Shown here piece after piece: positions 45,425-53,621 of a DNA stretch of 62,930 nt. The position numbers and the translations under genes are program-made. The stretch is from positions 1-62,930 of the forward strand of contig JAPLOF010000050.1 of assembly GCA_026692665.1 (NCBI GenBank). Reading direction: 5' to 3'. The notes under the pieces are model-generated. The model made no database searches. It was not told the origin of the DNA and saw only the letters and a program-made list of their open reading frames with translations. How positions within the stretch are numbered: position 1 is the first letter of the stretch; each line of letters begins with the position of its first letter. This DNA is from Planctomycetota bacterium. Lineage in GTDB: Bacteria > Planctomycetota > UBA1135 > GCA-002686595.

Positions 45425-46651
45425 ATGCGGACGGGACGGAATGGGCGCGGTACGCTCCCGGTCGTGGTGAACCTCCTCCTCGTCGTCGCCGTCCTGCTTC
45501 CGTCCCTCGCGAGTGCGCAAGCACCGGCGAGTCCCGCGCCGCGCACGCCGATCCTGGACGCTCCCCCGGAGCTCGGTGTGGACGCGGCGCGCACGTCCAT
45601 CGCGAAGGCCCTGGGCTGGGTCGTCGCGAACCAGCGCCCCGACGGCGCGTGGGCCAGCGGTTCGACGGACTCTCTGCAGCTCACCTTCTTCAGCCCCGAG
45701 ACGCACTTCGCCTTCCAGTACGCCGCCACCGCCCTCACCACGCGCGCGCTGCTCGATGGCGAGGAGACGGCCGAGCGCCGCGCGGCCCTCGAGCGCGGGC
45801 TCGGATGGCTGTGCTCCGTGACGCTCCCGAAGCGCGGTAGCGACTGGGACATCGACTGCTCGTGGAGCGCGCTCTACGGCTTCGATGGGATCGCACGCGC
45901 CGCGCTCGATCCGCGTTTCGCGGCCGATCCCTGGAAGAGCCGCCTCGATGCGCGCGGCCGCGAGCTCTACGCGCTGCTCGACAAGAACCAGTCGCCCGAG
46001 GGCGGCTGGGGCTACTACGAGGGGCCCGTCGTCTCGCGTCGACCCACGTGGGCCACGAGCTTCAGCACGGCGACCGTCGTGCCGGCACTCGTGATGGCGC
46101 GCGACCGGCTGAAGTGGGGCGTCGACCCGAAGCTCGTCGAGCGCGCGGTCGAGTACCTGCGCCGCTGCGCGCTGCCCACCGGCGCCTACGAGTACGACCT
46201 GAATCCGATTCCGCGCGTCTCCGGCGGCGAGATGATCAACGACGTCAAGGGCAGTCTGGGTCGCATCCAGGTCTGCAACTGGGCGCGCCGCCAGGCGGGC
46301 GATCCCAAGGTCACGGATGACGTGATCCGGCGCGGATTGGAGCTCTTCCTGGAGCACCACCGCTTCCTCGACGCCGCGCGCCTGAAGCCGATCCCGCACG
46401 AGTCCTGGTACCAGAACGCCGCGTATTTCTACAACTTCGGCCACTGCTACGCGTCGCTGCTCGTCAACGAGCTCCCCGCGGCGGAGCGCGAGGGCTGGCA
46501 CGCGCGCCTGCGACCCCACTTCGTCAAGGTGCAGTTCGCGGACGGGTCCACCTACGACTTCATCGGGAACGGCTGGGCCGAGGCCGCCGGGACGGCGTTC
46601 CTGGCGCTGGCTCTCCAAGCCGGAGTCCCCGCGGCTCCGCTCCCGCGCTGA
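45425..46651 (+). CDS. Exported alpha/alpha-toroid protein (first of the toroid-Ebo operon)
   Basis: The 408-residue protein has a signal peptide (VVNLLLVVAVLLPSLASAQ) and toroid repeats with the LALGWVV-x3-QRPDGAWASG start, SDWDIDCSWSALYG and GGWGYYEGPVVSRRPTW. It is closely related to the protein at 47450, sharing RRCALP-x-GAYEYDL and NDVKGSLGRIQVCNWAR. These folds resemble squalene/terpene cyclases, but DxDD is not present (WDID instead), so catalysis is unproven. An alternative GTG start lies at 45464. A coiled-coil lipoprotein follows after 88 bp. Confidence 0.82.
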   Translation: MRTGRNGRGTLPVVVNLLLVVAVLLPSLASAQAPASPAPRTPILDAPPELGVDAARTSIAKALGWVVANQRPDGAWASGSTDSLQLTFFSPETHFAFQYAATALTTRALLDGEETAERRAALERGLGWLCSVTLPKRGSDWDIDCSWSALYGFDGIARAALDPRFAADPWKSRLDARGRELYALLDKNQSPEGGWGYYEGPVVSRRPTWATSFSTATVVPALVMARDRLKWGVDPKLVERAVEYLRRCALPTGAYEYDLNPIPRVSGGEMINDVKGSLGRIQVCNWARRQAGDPKVTDDVIRRGLELFLEHHRFLDAARLKPIPHESWYQNAAYFYNFGHCYASLLVNELPAAEREGWHARLRPHFVKVQFADGSTYDFIGNGWAEAAGTAFLALALQAGVPAAPLPR

Positions 46652-46739
46652 GTTCGACTTCCATCCGGCGCCCCCGGGACGCATCCTACCGGGCCTTCGC
46701 ACACACCCGTTCCGCCCCCTCGCTGACCCCCAAGTACCC

Positions 46740-47453
46740 ATGAAGCAACCCCTCCTCCTCCTCGTCCTGCCGATGTCCCTCTGGTTCGCCGCCTGCGAGT
46801 CGATGCCGAAGGGGCACGACGACGGCGCGCCGGCGAAGGCCGAGGCCGGCGACGACGCCGACGACTCGGCGAAGGAAGTGGTCGCGAAGGCCGAGCGGGC
46901 CCTCGAGGATGCGCGCCTGGAGCAGAAGATCGCAGCCGCCGAGGCCGAGAGCACGGCGCGCAAGGCGGCCGACGAGGTGGAGTCGGCCGAGATCGCGCTG
47001 AAGGTCGCGGCCGATGCGCTCGACAACTTCCTGAAGGCTCAGCGTGACCTCGAGCTCTCCAAGGTCCAGCTCGGTCTCGACCGTGCCTCCTGGGGCCTGG
47101 AGGCGGAGCTCCAGGAGCTCGCCGAGCTCGAGGCGATGTACAAGAAGGACGACGTCGCGACGCTCACGAAGGAGCTCGTGCTCCAGCGCGGCAAGAAGGG
47201 CGTCGACTTCGCTCGTCGCGGGCTCGACCACGAGCAGCGCGAGGCCGCGATCACGCGCGATTTCGAGCTGCCCAAGAAGCAGCGCGAACTCGAGGTCGAG
47301 AAGCGCGAGAACGAGAACAAGCTGCGCGAGGCGCGTGCCGAACAGGCCAAGTCGAAGGACGAGGTCGAGCTGAAGCTGCGCAAGGCGCGCGCCGAGATCG
47401 AGGACGCCGAGAAGGCGCTGGCCAAGGCGCGGGCCAAGGCCGCGAAGCCGTGA
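46740..47453 (+). CDS. Coiled-coil lipoprotein
   Basis: The 237-residue protein starts with MKQPLLLLVLPMSLWFAACES, a lipoprotein signal ending at Cys 19. After a short acidic linker nearly all the rest is a charged Ala/Glu/Lys/Arg coiled coil (about 45-230) with many heptads, for example ALEDARLEQKIAAAEAE and DEVELKLRKARAEIEDAEKA. It is therefore probably an elongated periplasmic rod. The stop overlaps the GTG start of the second toroid protein. It sits between the two toroid proteins, so a physical complex is plausible. Confidence 0.8.
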   Translation: MKQPLLLLVLPMSLWFAACESMPKGHDDGAPAKAEAGDDADDSAKEVVAKAERALEDARLEQKIAAAEAESTARKAADEVESAEIALKVAADALDNFLKAQRDLELSKVQLGLDRASWGLEAELQELAELEAMYKKDDVATLTKELVLQRGKKGVDFARRGLDHEQREAAITRDFELPKKQRELEVEKRENENKLREARAEQAKSKDEVELKLRKARAEIEDAEKALAKARAKAAKP

Positions 47454-48676
47454 GCTCGAGGATCCGACTCCCGATCGCGATCCTGGCGCTCGCGGCCATC
47501 GGCGACTTCGTCGGTGCAGCGCAATCGCCAGGCAGCCCGGCCGTTCCCGCGCGGCCGGCGGCGGTGCCAGCCCCCGACGACCTGCCGCAGGACGTGCCGG
47601 TCGGCGCCGACGAGGCGCGCACGTCGCTGAACCGCGCGCTCGCCTGGATCGTCGGCAAGCAGAACCCCGACGGATCGTGGGGCACGGACACGGTCGAGTC
47701 CCTCTACGAGCTCAACTACTCGCCGGCCAGCTTCGCGGCCTGGAAGGTCGCGGGCGGCGCGATCTCGACTCTGGCGCTCCTCGGCGCGGAGGAGACGCCG
47801 GAACGGCGCAAGGCGCTCGACCGCGCTGTCGACTTCGTGCTGAAGGCCGAGCGTCCGCGCCGCGGGAACAGCTGGGACATCGACAACAACTGGGCCGCGC
47901 TCTACGTCACGGTGCTCCTCGAGCGCGTCGCGCGCGACCCGCGCTTCCAGGGCGAGCCCTGGAAGACGCGCATCGCGGCGCGCGGCGCCGAGTACCTGGA
48001 GCACCTCAGCCTGCAGCAGGATCCGCTGGGCGGCTGGGGCTACTACGAGGGGCCCGTGGTCTCGCGCCGGCCCACCTGGTCCACGAGCTTCGCCACCGCC
48101 TGCGTCGTGCCGGCGCTGCTCGGCGCCAAGGAGCTCGGCTGGCCCGTCGACGAGAAGATGCTGGCCCGCGCGATCGAGTACGTGCGTCGCTGCGCGCTGC
48201 CGAACGGGGCGTACGAGTACGACCTGCGGCCGATTCCGCGGCTCTCGGGCGGCGAGAACATCAACGACGTCAAGGGCAGCCTCGGCCGCATCCAGGTCTG
48301 CAACTGGGCGCGCTTCGCGGCGAAGGACCCGCGCGTGACGCCCGACAAGCTGCGCGAGGGCCTGAAGCTCTTCTTCGACGACCACCGTTTCCTCGATGTC
48401 GCGCGGATGCGGCCGATCCCGCACGAGGCCTACTACGCCAACGCCGGGTACTTCTACTTCTTCGGCCACTACCACGCGGCCATGGTGATCGAGAGCCTGC
48501 CCGAGGCCGAGCGCGAGGCCTGGCATGCGCGCCTGCGCGCGGAGATCGTGAAGGCGCAGGGAACCGAAGGGCAGTTCGTGGACTTCATCGGCTCGTTCTA
48601 CAGCTACACCTACGCGACGGGTTTCGCGGCGCTGGCGCTGCAGGCCGGGCTGCGTGGAGGCTCGATTCCCCGGTGA
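47450..48676 (+). CDS. Exported alpha/alpha-toroid protein (second of the toroid-Ebo operon)
   Basis: A GTG start overlaps the lipoprotein stop. The 408 residues begin with a signal peptide (LPIAILALAAIGDFVGAAQ). The toroid domain parallels the protein at 45425: IVGKQNPDGSWG, SWDIDNNWAALYVT, GGWGYYEGPVVSRRPTW, RRCALPNGAYEYDL, and HFFGHYHAA-like ending. It has no DxDD or Zn site. Its stop overlaps the EboA start (GTGA), so the four genes from 46740 onward are translationally linked. Confidence 0.83.
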   Translation: MSSRIRLPIAILALAAIGDFVGAAQSPGSPAVPARPAAVPAPDDLPQDVPVGADEARTSLNRALAWIVGKQNPDGSWGTDTVESLYELNYSPASFAAWKVAGGAISTLALLGAEETPERRKALDRAVDFVLKAERPRRGNSWDIDNNWAALYVTVLLERVARDPRFQGEPWKTRIAARGAEYLEHLSLQQDPLGGWGYYEGPVVSRRPTWSTSFATACVVPALLGAKELGWPVDEKMLARAIEYVRRCALPNGAYEYDLRPIPRLSGGENINDVKGSLGRIQVCNWARFAAKDPRVTPDKLREGLKLFFDDHRFLDVARMRPIPHEAYYANAGYFYFFGHYHAAMVIESLPEAEREAWHARLRAEIVKAQGTEGQFVDFIGSFYSYTYATGFAALALQAGLRGGSIPR

Positions 48677-49572
48677 GCGCCGCGCGCGAATTCCTGCACG
48701 TTCTGCTGAGCAAGCGCTTGCCCGAGGCCGCGGCTCTCTGGCTCGCGACCTCGGAGGGCGTGGTGGCCCGGCTGCCGGCCGGTCCGGGAACCGCGTTCGC
48801 CACGCTCTACTCGCAGGCGAGTCGGCGCATCCCGCGGGGCGACCTCGCACCGACGGCGGACGAGCGCGGACGTGCGCACGAAGTGCTCGAGGGTTGGAAT
48901 CCGGAACGCTGGACGCTCCACGACGCGGCGCGTGCGCTGCTCGTGCTGGCGCGGACGGACCTGGCGCGCCCGGAAGGTGTCGCCGCGCTCGAGGACTGCT
49001 TCGCGTACGCCGACGTGGGGGAGTCGTGCTCGCTCCACCGCGTGCTCTGCCTGCTGCCCTCCGTCGAGCGTTTCGTGTGGCGCGCCGGCGAGGGCTGTCG
49101 CAGCAGCATGCGCGTCGTGTACGAGGCCGCGGCCTGCGACACGCCGCTCCCCGTGCGGCACTTCGACGACCTCGCCTGGCGCCAGCTGGTCATCAAGGCC
49201 GTCTTCGTCGGTGCGCCCCTCTGGCGCGTCTACGGCCTCGACACGCGCCTCGACGCGGAGCTCGCGCGGATGGCCCTCGACCTCGTCGAGGAGCGCCGGG
49301 CCGCGGGACGGCGCGTCCAGCCCGAGCTGTGGCTGTGCCTGGGTCGATTCGGCGGACCGCGCGGGGAAGCGAGCCTCGAGCGCGAGCTCGCCGGAGATTG
49401 GGCGCCGGGTCGCCGCGCGGCCAGCCTGGCCCTGGTGCGCGCCGGCCGCATCGACACGGTGCGCGAGGCCTTCGAACGCGAACCCGATCCGGCCGTGCGC
49501 TCGACGATTGGGTCGGCCCTGCGCGGCCGCATCCACCAGAGCGCCTGGTCCGAACTGCACGGTCTGGAGTGA
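48673..49572 (+). CDS. eboA: EboA-domain protein
   Basis: The 299-residue protein starts at GTG 48673, overlapping the toroid gene stop. The EboA pattern is clear: LSKRLPEAAALWLATSE at the N-terminus, WNPERWTLHDAARALLVLA, ADVGESCSLHRVLCLLP, GCRSSMRVVYEAAACD, FDDLAWRQLVIKAVFVGAPLWRVYGLD, and AGRRVQPELWLCLGRFGG. EboA is a helical HEAT-like protein of the ebo cluster, thought to help move secondary-metabolite precursors. EboB follows directly. No signal peptide is seen, so it is probably cytoplasmic. Confidence 0.9.
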   Translation: MSAAREFLHVLLSKRLPEAAALWLATSEGVVARLPAGPGTAFATLYSQASRRIPRGDLAPTADERGRAHEVLEGWNPERWTLHDAARALLVLARTDLARPEGVAALEDCFAYADVGESCSLHRVLCLLPSVERFVWRAGEGCRSSMRVVYEAAACDTPLPVRHFDDLAWRQLVIKAVFVGAPLWRVYGLDTRLDAELARMALDLVEERRAAGRRVQPELWLCLGRFGGPRGEASLERELAGDWAPGRRAASLALVRAGRIDTVREAFEREPDPAVRSTIGSALRGRIHQSAWSELHGLE

Positions 49573-49580
49573 ACCACGCG

Positions 49581-50477
49581 ATGCGCTTCTTCGATCCGCA
49601 CATCCACATGACGAGCCGCACGACGGACGACCTCGAGGCGATGGCCAAGGCCGGCGTCCGCGCGATCATCGAGCCGGCGTTCTGGGTCGGCCAGCCGCGC
49701 ACGCAGGTCGGCGCCTTCGTGGACTACTTCGCGAGCCTCGTTGGCTGGGAGCGCTTCCGCGCCAGCCAGTTCGGCATCGCGCACTACACGGCGATCGGCC
49801 TGAACAGCAAGGAGGCCAACAACGAGCGCCTGGCGGCCGAGGTCCTCGAACTGATCCCCCGATTCGCCTTCAAGGAGGGCGTCGTCGCGATCGGCGAGAT
49901 CGGCTACGACGAGATCACCGCAGCCGAGGAGAAGGCCTACCGCTGGCAGCTCGACTTCGCGCGCCAGAACGACATGGTCGTGATGGTCCACTCGCCCCAC
50001 CGCGACAAGAAAACGGGGATCCGGCGCTCGATCGACGTGGCGCGCGAGGTGGGGCTGCCGATGACGAAGCTCGTCATCGACCACAACAACGAGGAGACCG
50101 TGCAGGACGTGCTCGAAGCCGGCGCGTGGGCCGCGTTCACCATCTACCCGCACACGAAGATGGGCAGCGAGCGCATGGTCGAGATCGTGAAGCGCTACGG
50201 TCCGGAGCGCATCATCGTCGACAGCTCGGCCGACTGGGGCGTGTCGGATCCGCTGAGCGTGCCGAAGACCGCGAAGCTGATGCTCGAGCGGGGGATCTCC
50301 GCCGCCGCCGTCGAGAAGACGACGTGGCAGAACGCGCTCGACGCCTACGCCCAGTCGGGCCAGATCGACGTCGAGGCCCTGCTGAAGACGCCCGTGATCG
50401 ACCAGAGCCGGCTCTACAACGACAACAGCGTGCTGCGCGGGCAGGCGCCGCGCGTGGACGCGCCGGTACAAAACTAG
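49581..50477 (+). CDS. eboB: EboB-like TatD-family metal hydrolase
   Basis: The 298-residue amidohydrolase-fold protein starts RFFDPHIHMTSRTTDD, close to EboB N-termini. Metal-site motifs are HIH (start), VVAIGEIGYDEI, MVHSPHRDKKTG, KLVIDHNNEETV and IIVDSSADWG. It is TatD-like and the standard neighbour of EboA in ebo clusters. ATG 49581 (GGAG 11 bp upstream) is preferred; a GTG at 49569, overlapping the EboA stop as elsewhere in this operon, is possible. The usual EboC prenyltransferase does not follow: a low-G+C gene does. Confidence 0.88.
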   Translation: MRFFDPHIHMTSRTTDDLEAMAKAGVRAIIEPAFWVGQPRTQVGAFVDYFASLVGWERFRASQFGIAHYTAIGLNSKEANNERLAAEVLELIPRFAFKEGVVAIGEIGYDEITAAEEKAYRWQLDFARQNDMVVMVHSPHRDKKTGIRRSIDVAREVGLPMTKLVIDHNNEETVQDVLEAGAWAAFTIYPHTKMGSERMVEIVKRYGPERIIVDSSADWGVSDPLSVPKTAKLMLERGISAAAVEKTTWQNALDAYAQSGQIDVEALLKTPVIDQSRLYNDNSVLRGQAPRVDAPVQN

Positions 50478-50532
50478 AGAGTACCTGAGGTCAGCATGAC
50501 ACGTTATGAGCTACGCGGGGGGGGCGGCTATC

Positions 50533-51675
50533 ATGCGAAAGACTGCTAGCTTGTCTTGGGTAGCCCCCGGCAACGCTCTCGGTCTGAGGCTCGCGATCAT
50601 TGCAGTCCTTTCACTTTGTAACTGTCTCGGTGCCTCCTGCGCCATGCCGCCATCGATGGGCGGAACGCGAGCTCAGCTTTCTGGGCAGGAAGACCCCGGT
50701 GTCGCTCTCGGCCTGAGAGGAGTGCTCCTTACGGTCGAGGGGGATCTCCTTGCTGACGCCGGGTTCCCGCGCACCAATGCTATCAAGCTTACAGACCTGC
50801 TATCCGGGCACCAAGAGATGCGCCATCTCTCCGAAGTTCCCAGCGCGATGTCGCATGCTAGCAATGATGGCACAATTGCGTATGCCGGAGTGCTTGATGA
50901 GCGCGTGGAGCCAAGGGTGTATCGGCTTTTCCTGTATTCGCTGAAGAGTGAACAGGATGTCTTCTTTGTTGACTGCAAGCCAAGTTATCCGTACCGAGTG
51001 GCGTTGGCGCTCAGCTCCGATGGTGAATCGCTTGCTGTGGTAGTGTCGGTGCCAGATCCGTCTATTGTCGACACACGAAGTCTCCATCGCCTGCTTGTGT
51101 ATGACACCAAGACTCGCCGCGTAAGGTACTCGGTCGATGGCGTGGATCCCTCAACTCCATGCTGGTATCATGGTTCGTCGCGCCTTGCATTTGTTCGACA
51201 GATGTCAGAGTTGGATCTGCTGCAGTACTCGGGTATCGTTGCGTCGCCCGGCACGCTGGTTCCGAATGGGCTGCATAGTGTGCTGTGTGTTCTGGATTGT
51301 GATACTGGAGCGGTAAGTGTCTTGCAGTGCGGTGCGCAGCCCCTTGTTGCTCCCGATGGCTCGAAGGTGTGGGTGTCTTGGGGCAAAGAGCTGGTGTGTG
51401 TGGACGGTACATCCGGTGCGATTCTGGCAAGGGATGTGAATGTCCCAGGCATGCTTGAAGCTGGACTTGGGATCGTGTTGGACGATGACCGCATCATCTA
51501 TGAGGGACTTGCCACCAAGGGGGTCGGTGGAGTCGTCAACGCTATCGGCCGGTGGACGCCGGCTCGAAGGTGGAGCATCAAGGTTGCCCAGCTGGAGACA
51601 ATGAGGTTCGCCTCGATCGTGCCGACGTTCGGGCCCGGCCTAGTTCGATACTGGAAGAGTGGTGTGAAGCAGTAA
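50533..51675 (+). CDS. Unrecognised exported protein in a low-G+C patch
   Basis: The 380-residue product has an N-terminal hydrophobic stretch (LGLRLAIIAVLSLCNCLGASC) and a body with propeller-like turns: SNDGTIAYAG, LALSSDGESLAVVV, HRLLVYDTKTRRV and LVAPDGSKVWVSW. This suggests a beta-propeller of TolB/PD40 type. No family could be assigned. Its base composition is about half G+C and codon choice differs (many T/A third positions), against roughly 70% in neighbours. ATG 50533 follows a G-rich run; 50506 is an alternative start. It looks recently acquired. Confidence 0.7.
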   Translation: MRKTASLSWVAPGNALGLRLAIIAVLSLCNCLGASCAMPPSMGGTRAQLSGQEDPGVALGLRGVLLTVEGDLLADAGFPRTNAIKLTDLLSGHQEMRHLSEVPSAMSHASNDGTIAYAGVLDERVEPRVYRLFLYSLKSEQDVFFVDCKPSYPYRVALALSSDGESLAVVVSVPDPSIVDTRSLHRLLVYDTKTRRVRYSVDGVDPSTPCWYHGSSRLAFVRQMSELDLLQYSGIVASPGTLVPNGLHSVLCVLDCDTGAVSVLQCGAQPLVAPDGSKVWVSWGKELVCVDGTSGAILARDVNVPGMLEAGLGIVLDDDRIIYEGLATKGVGGVVNAIGRWTPARRWSIKVAQLETMRFASIVPTFGPGLVRYWKSGVKQ

Positions 51676-51750
51676 TTGTGTGCATTGGAGTGCGTAATGG
51701 CGCCGGTAGGTAGTAGCGGCTTGGCGTGGGGGCTGCGGCAGGATGTATCC

Positions 51751-53094
51751 ATGACCCGGGTGTCTGCGTTGACGTTTTCGGCACTAGGGCTCCTCGTCTG
51801 TGGCTGCGGGCCGACTCCGAAGCGCCCGAACGTCCTCCTGATCACGATCGACACGTTGCGGGCCGACCACCTCGGGACTTACGGGTACCCGCGCCCCACG
51901 TCTCCCCAGATCGACGCCTTCGCCGCGCGCTCGGCGGTCTTCGAGAACGCGCACTCGAGCGCCTCGTGGACGCTGCCGAGCCTCGCTTCGATCCACACGT
52001 CGCTGCTCTCGACCACGCACGGGTGCTGGAAGATCTCGAGCCGGCTCGAGCCCGAGTTCACCACCGCGGCGGAGGTGCTGCGCGACGCCGGATACGACAC
52101 GGCGATGGTCGCGTGCCACATCTTCCTCTCCGCGCAGTACGGTCTGCAGCAGGGCTTCACGCACGTGGACGACGAGCTCGTGCGCCCTCCATCGGACGCG
52201 GCCGAGGCGATCAGCTCGCCCGGCGTCACCCAGCGCGGCGTGCGCTTCCTCGAGCGCAAGGCCGCGGCGGGCGAGGACGTTCCGTGGTTCCTGTGGCTGC
52301 ACTACTTCGACCCGCACGACAGCTACCTGCCGCACGAGGGCTACTCGGAGAAGTTCGGGACCAAGGAGGAGATCGACCTCTACGACGGCGAGATCGCCTT
52401 CACGGATCACTACGTGGGGCTCGTGCTGAAGCGGCTCGCGGAACTGGGCCTCGAGGACGACACGATCGTCGTGATCACGGCCGACCACGGCGAGGAGTTC
52501 GGCGAGCACGGCTTCAAGCGCCACGGCTACTCGCTGTACCAGGAGGCCGTGCGCATCCCGCTGGTCGTCCGAGTGCCGGGCGCGGCCGCGCGTCGCATCC
52601 CCGAGGTCGTGGGCAACGTCGATGTGCTGCCCACGCTCCTGGCCGCGTGCCAGATCCCGATGAAGAGCGTCCAGGGCGCGAACTGCGCGCACGAGCTCGA
52701 AGGTCGCAGTCTCCTCGACGCGATCCGCGGCACGGCTGCGCTCTCCGAGGGTCAGGTGGTCGCCGAAGTGCGCTGGCACGACGGCCAGGATCTGCGCATG
52801 GTGCGCGAGGGGCCCTGGAAGCTCATCGAGGACCAGAGTCGCAAGCAGCAGCGGGACCAGGACGCGCTCTACGACCTGGCCGCCGACCCCCACGAGGCGA
52901 CGGACCTGCGGGCCCGCGAGAACGCACGGGCCGCGCTCATGGCGGAGATGGTGCTGCACCGCCTGGGCCGCGCGATCCAGTGGGCCGGCTGCTATCCGCT
53001 CGTCGAACCGTACACCCCGACGGCCGGGGACATGCAGCGCCTCCAGGACCTGGGCTACGCCGGCGAAGCGGTGCCGGCCGAGGGCCCGAAGTGA
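51751..53094 (+). CDS. Sulfatase-fold (alkaline phosphatase superfamily) lipoprotein
   Basis: The 447-residue lipoprotein starts at ATG 51751 with signal LTFSALGLLVCGC. The alkaline-phosphatase-fold sulfatase domain shows NVLLITIDTLRADHLGTYGY (metal ligands), then SASWTLPSLASIHTSLL, FLWLHYFDPHDSYLPH and VVITADHGEEFGEHGFKRHG with metal-site Asp-His. The place of the formylglycine CxPxR is SWTLPS, so a Thr/Ser nucleophile (phospho- or other hydrolase) is more likely than a sulfatase. It overlaps a YwqK-like lipoprotein gene. Its first ~10 codons lie at the edge of the low-G+C patch. Confidence 0.88.
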   Translation: MTRVSALTFSALGLLVCGCGPTPKRPNVLLITIDTLRADHLGTYGYPRPTSPQIDAFAARSAVFENAHSSASWTLPSLASIHTSLLSTTHGCWKISSRLEPEFTTAAEVLRDAGYDTAMVACHIFLSAQYGLQQGFTHVDDELVRPPSDAAEAISSPGVTQRGVRFLERKAAAGEDVPWFLWLHYFDPHDSYLPHEGYSEKFGTKEEIDLYDGEIAFTDHYVGLVLKRLAELGLEDDTIVVITADHGEEFGEHGFKRHGYSLYQEAVRIPLVVRVPGAAARRIPEVVGNVDVLPTLLAACQIPMKSVQGANCAHELEGRSLLDAIRGTAALSEGQVVAEVRWHDGQDLRMVREGPWKLIEDQSRKQQRDQDALYDLAADPHEATDLRARENARAALMAEMVLHRLGRAIQWAGCYPLVEPYTPTAGDMQRLQDLGYAGEAVPAEGPK

Positions 53095-53603
53095 TGCCCG
53101 TGCGGATCGCCCCGGTCGCAATGGCGGCGCTCTTCCTCGCCGCCTGCGGCGACGACGTGCGGCGCACGCACTTCGCCGGGGGCGCGCCGTGGTCCGAGCT
53201 GCACTACTCCGGTGGCCGGCCCAACGGCGCACTCGTGACCTGGCACGAGAACGGGCGCAAGGCGCGCGAGGGGACCTACGTCGACGGCCTCGAGCACGGT
53301 ACGTGGCGCGTGTGGGCCGAGGACGGGCGCATGCTGCTCGAGGCCACGTACGAACGCGGCCGCGCCAACGGTCCGTGGAGCGAGTGGTGGCCGAACGGGA
53401 ACCCGAAGTTCCGCGGCACCTACCGCGAGGGGCGCCCCGACGGCGCGTGGGCTGAGTTCTGGCAGGACGGCGCGCGCGCGATCGAGGCCAATTACGCGGG
53501 CGGGAAACCGCACGGCGAGACGCGCCTCTACGGCAGGGACGGCGCGCTGGTGGTGATCGACACGTACGCCGACGGCGTGTTCGTGAGCCGGCGGAAACCC
53601 TGA
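53094..53603 (+). CDS. YwqK/MORN-like repeat lipoprotein
   Basis: The 169-residue protein has a lipoprotein signal (MAALFLAACGD) and MORN-like tandem repeats, each around G-x-W-x-x-W-x-x-x-G: RPNGALVTWHENGRKAREG, GLEHGTWRVWAEDGRMLLE, RANGPWSEWWPNGNPKFRG, RPDGAWAEFWQDGARAIE. Such repeats occur in toxin-antitoxin-like YwqK proteins and many surface lipoproteins. Its ATG overlaps the sulfatase-like stop (TGATG). A second such protein is coupled to another lipoprotein at 58051. Confidence 0.8.
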   Translation: MPVRIAPVAMAALFLAACGDDVRRTHFAGGAPWSELHYSGGRPNGALVTWHENGRKAREGTYVDGLEHGTWRVWAEDGRMLLEATYERGRANGPWSEWWPNGNPKFRGTYREGRPDGAWAEFWQDGARAIEANYAGGKPHGETRLYGRDGALVVIDTYADGVFVSRRKP

Positions 53604-53621
53604 CCCGGTCCGCCGCGCGGA

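Noticed and set aside
45425..48676. Squalene-hopene cyclase pair
   Set aside because: Both proteins carry signal peptides and lack DxDD and full QW repeats, so only the toroid fold is claimed.
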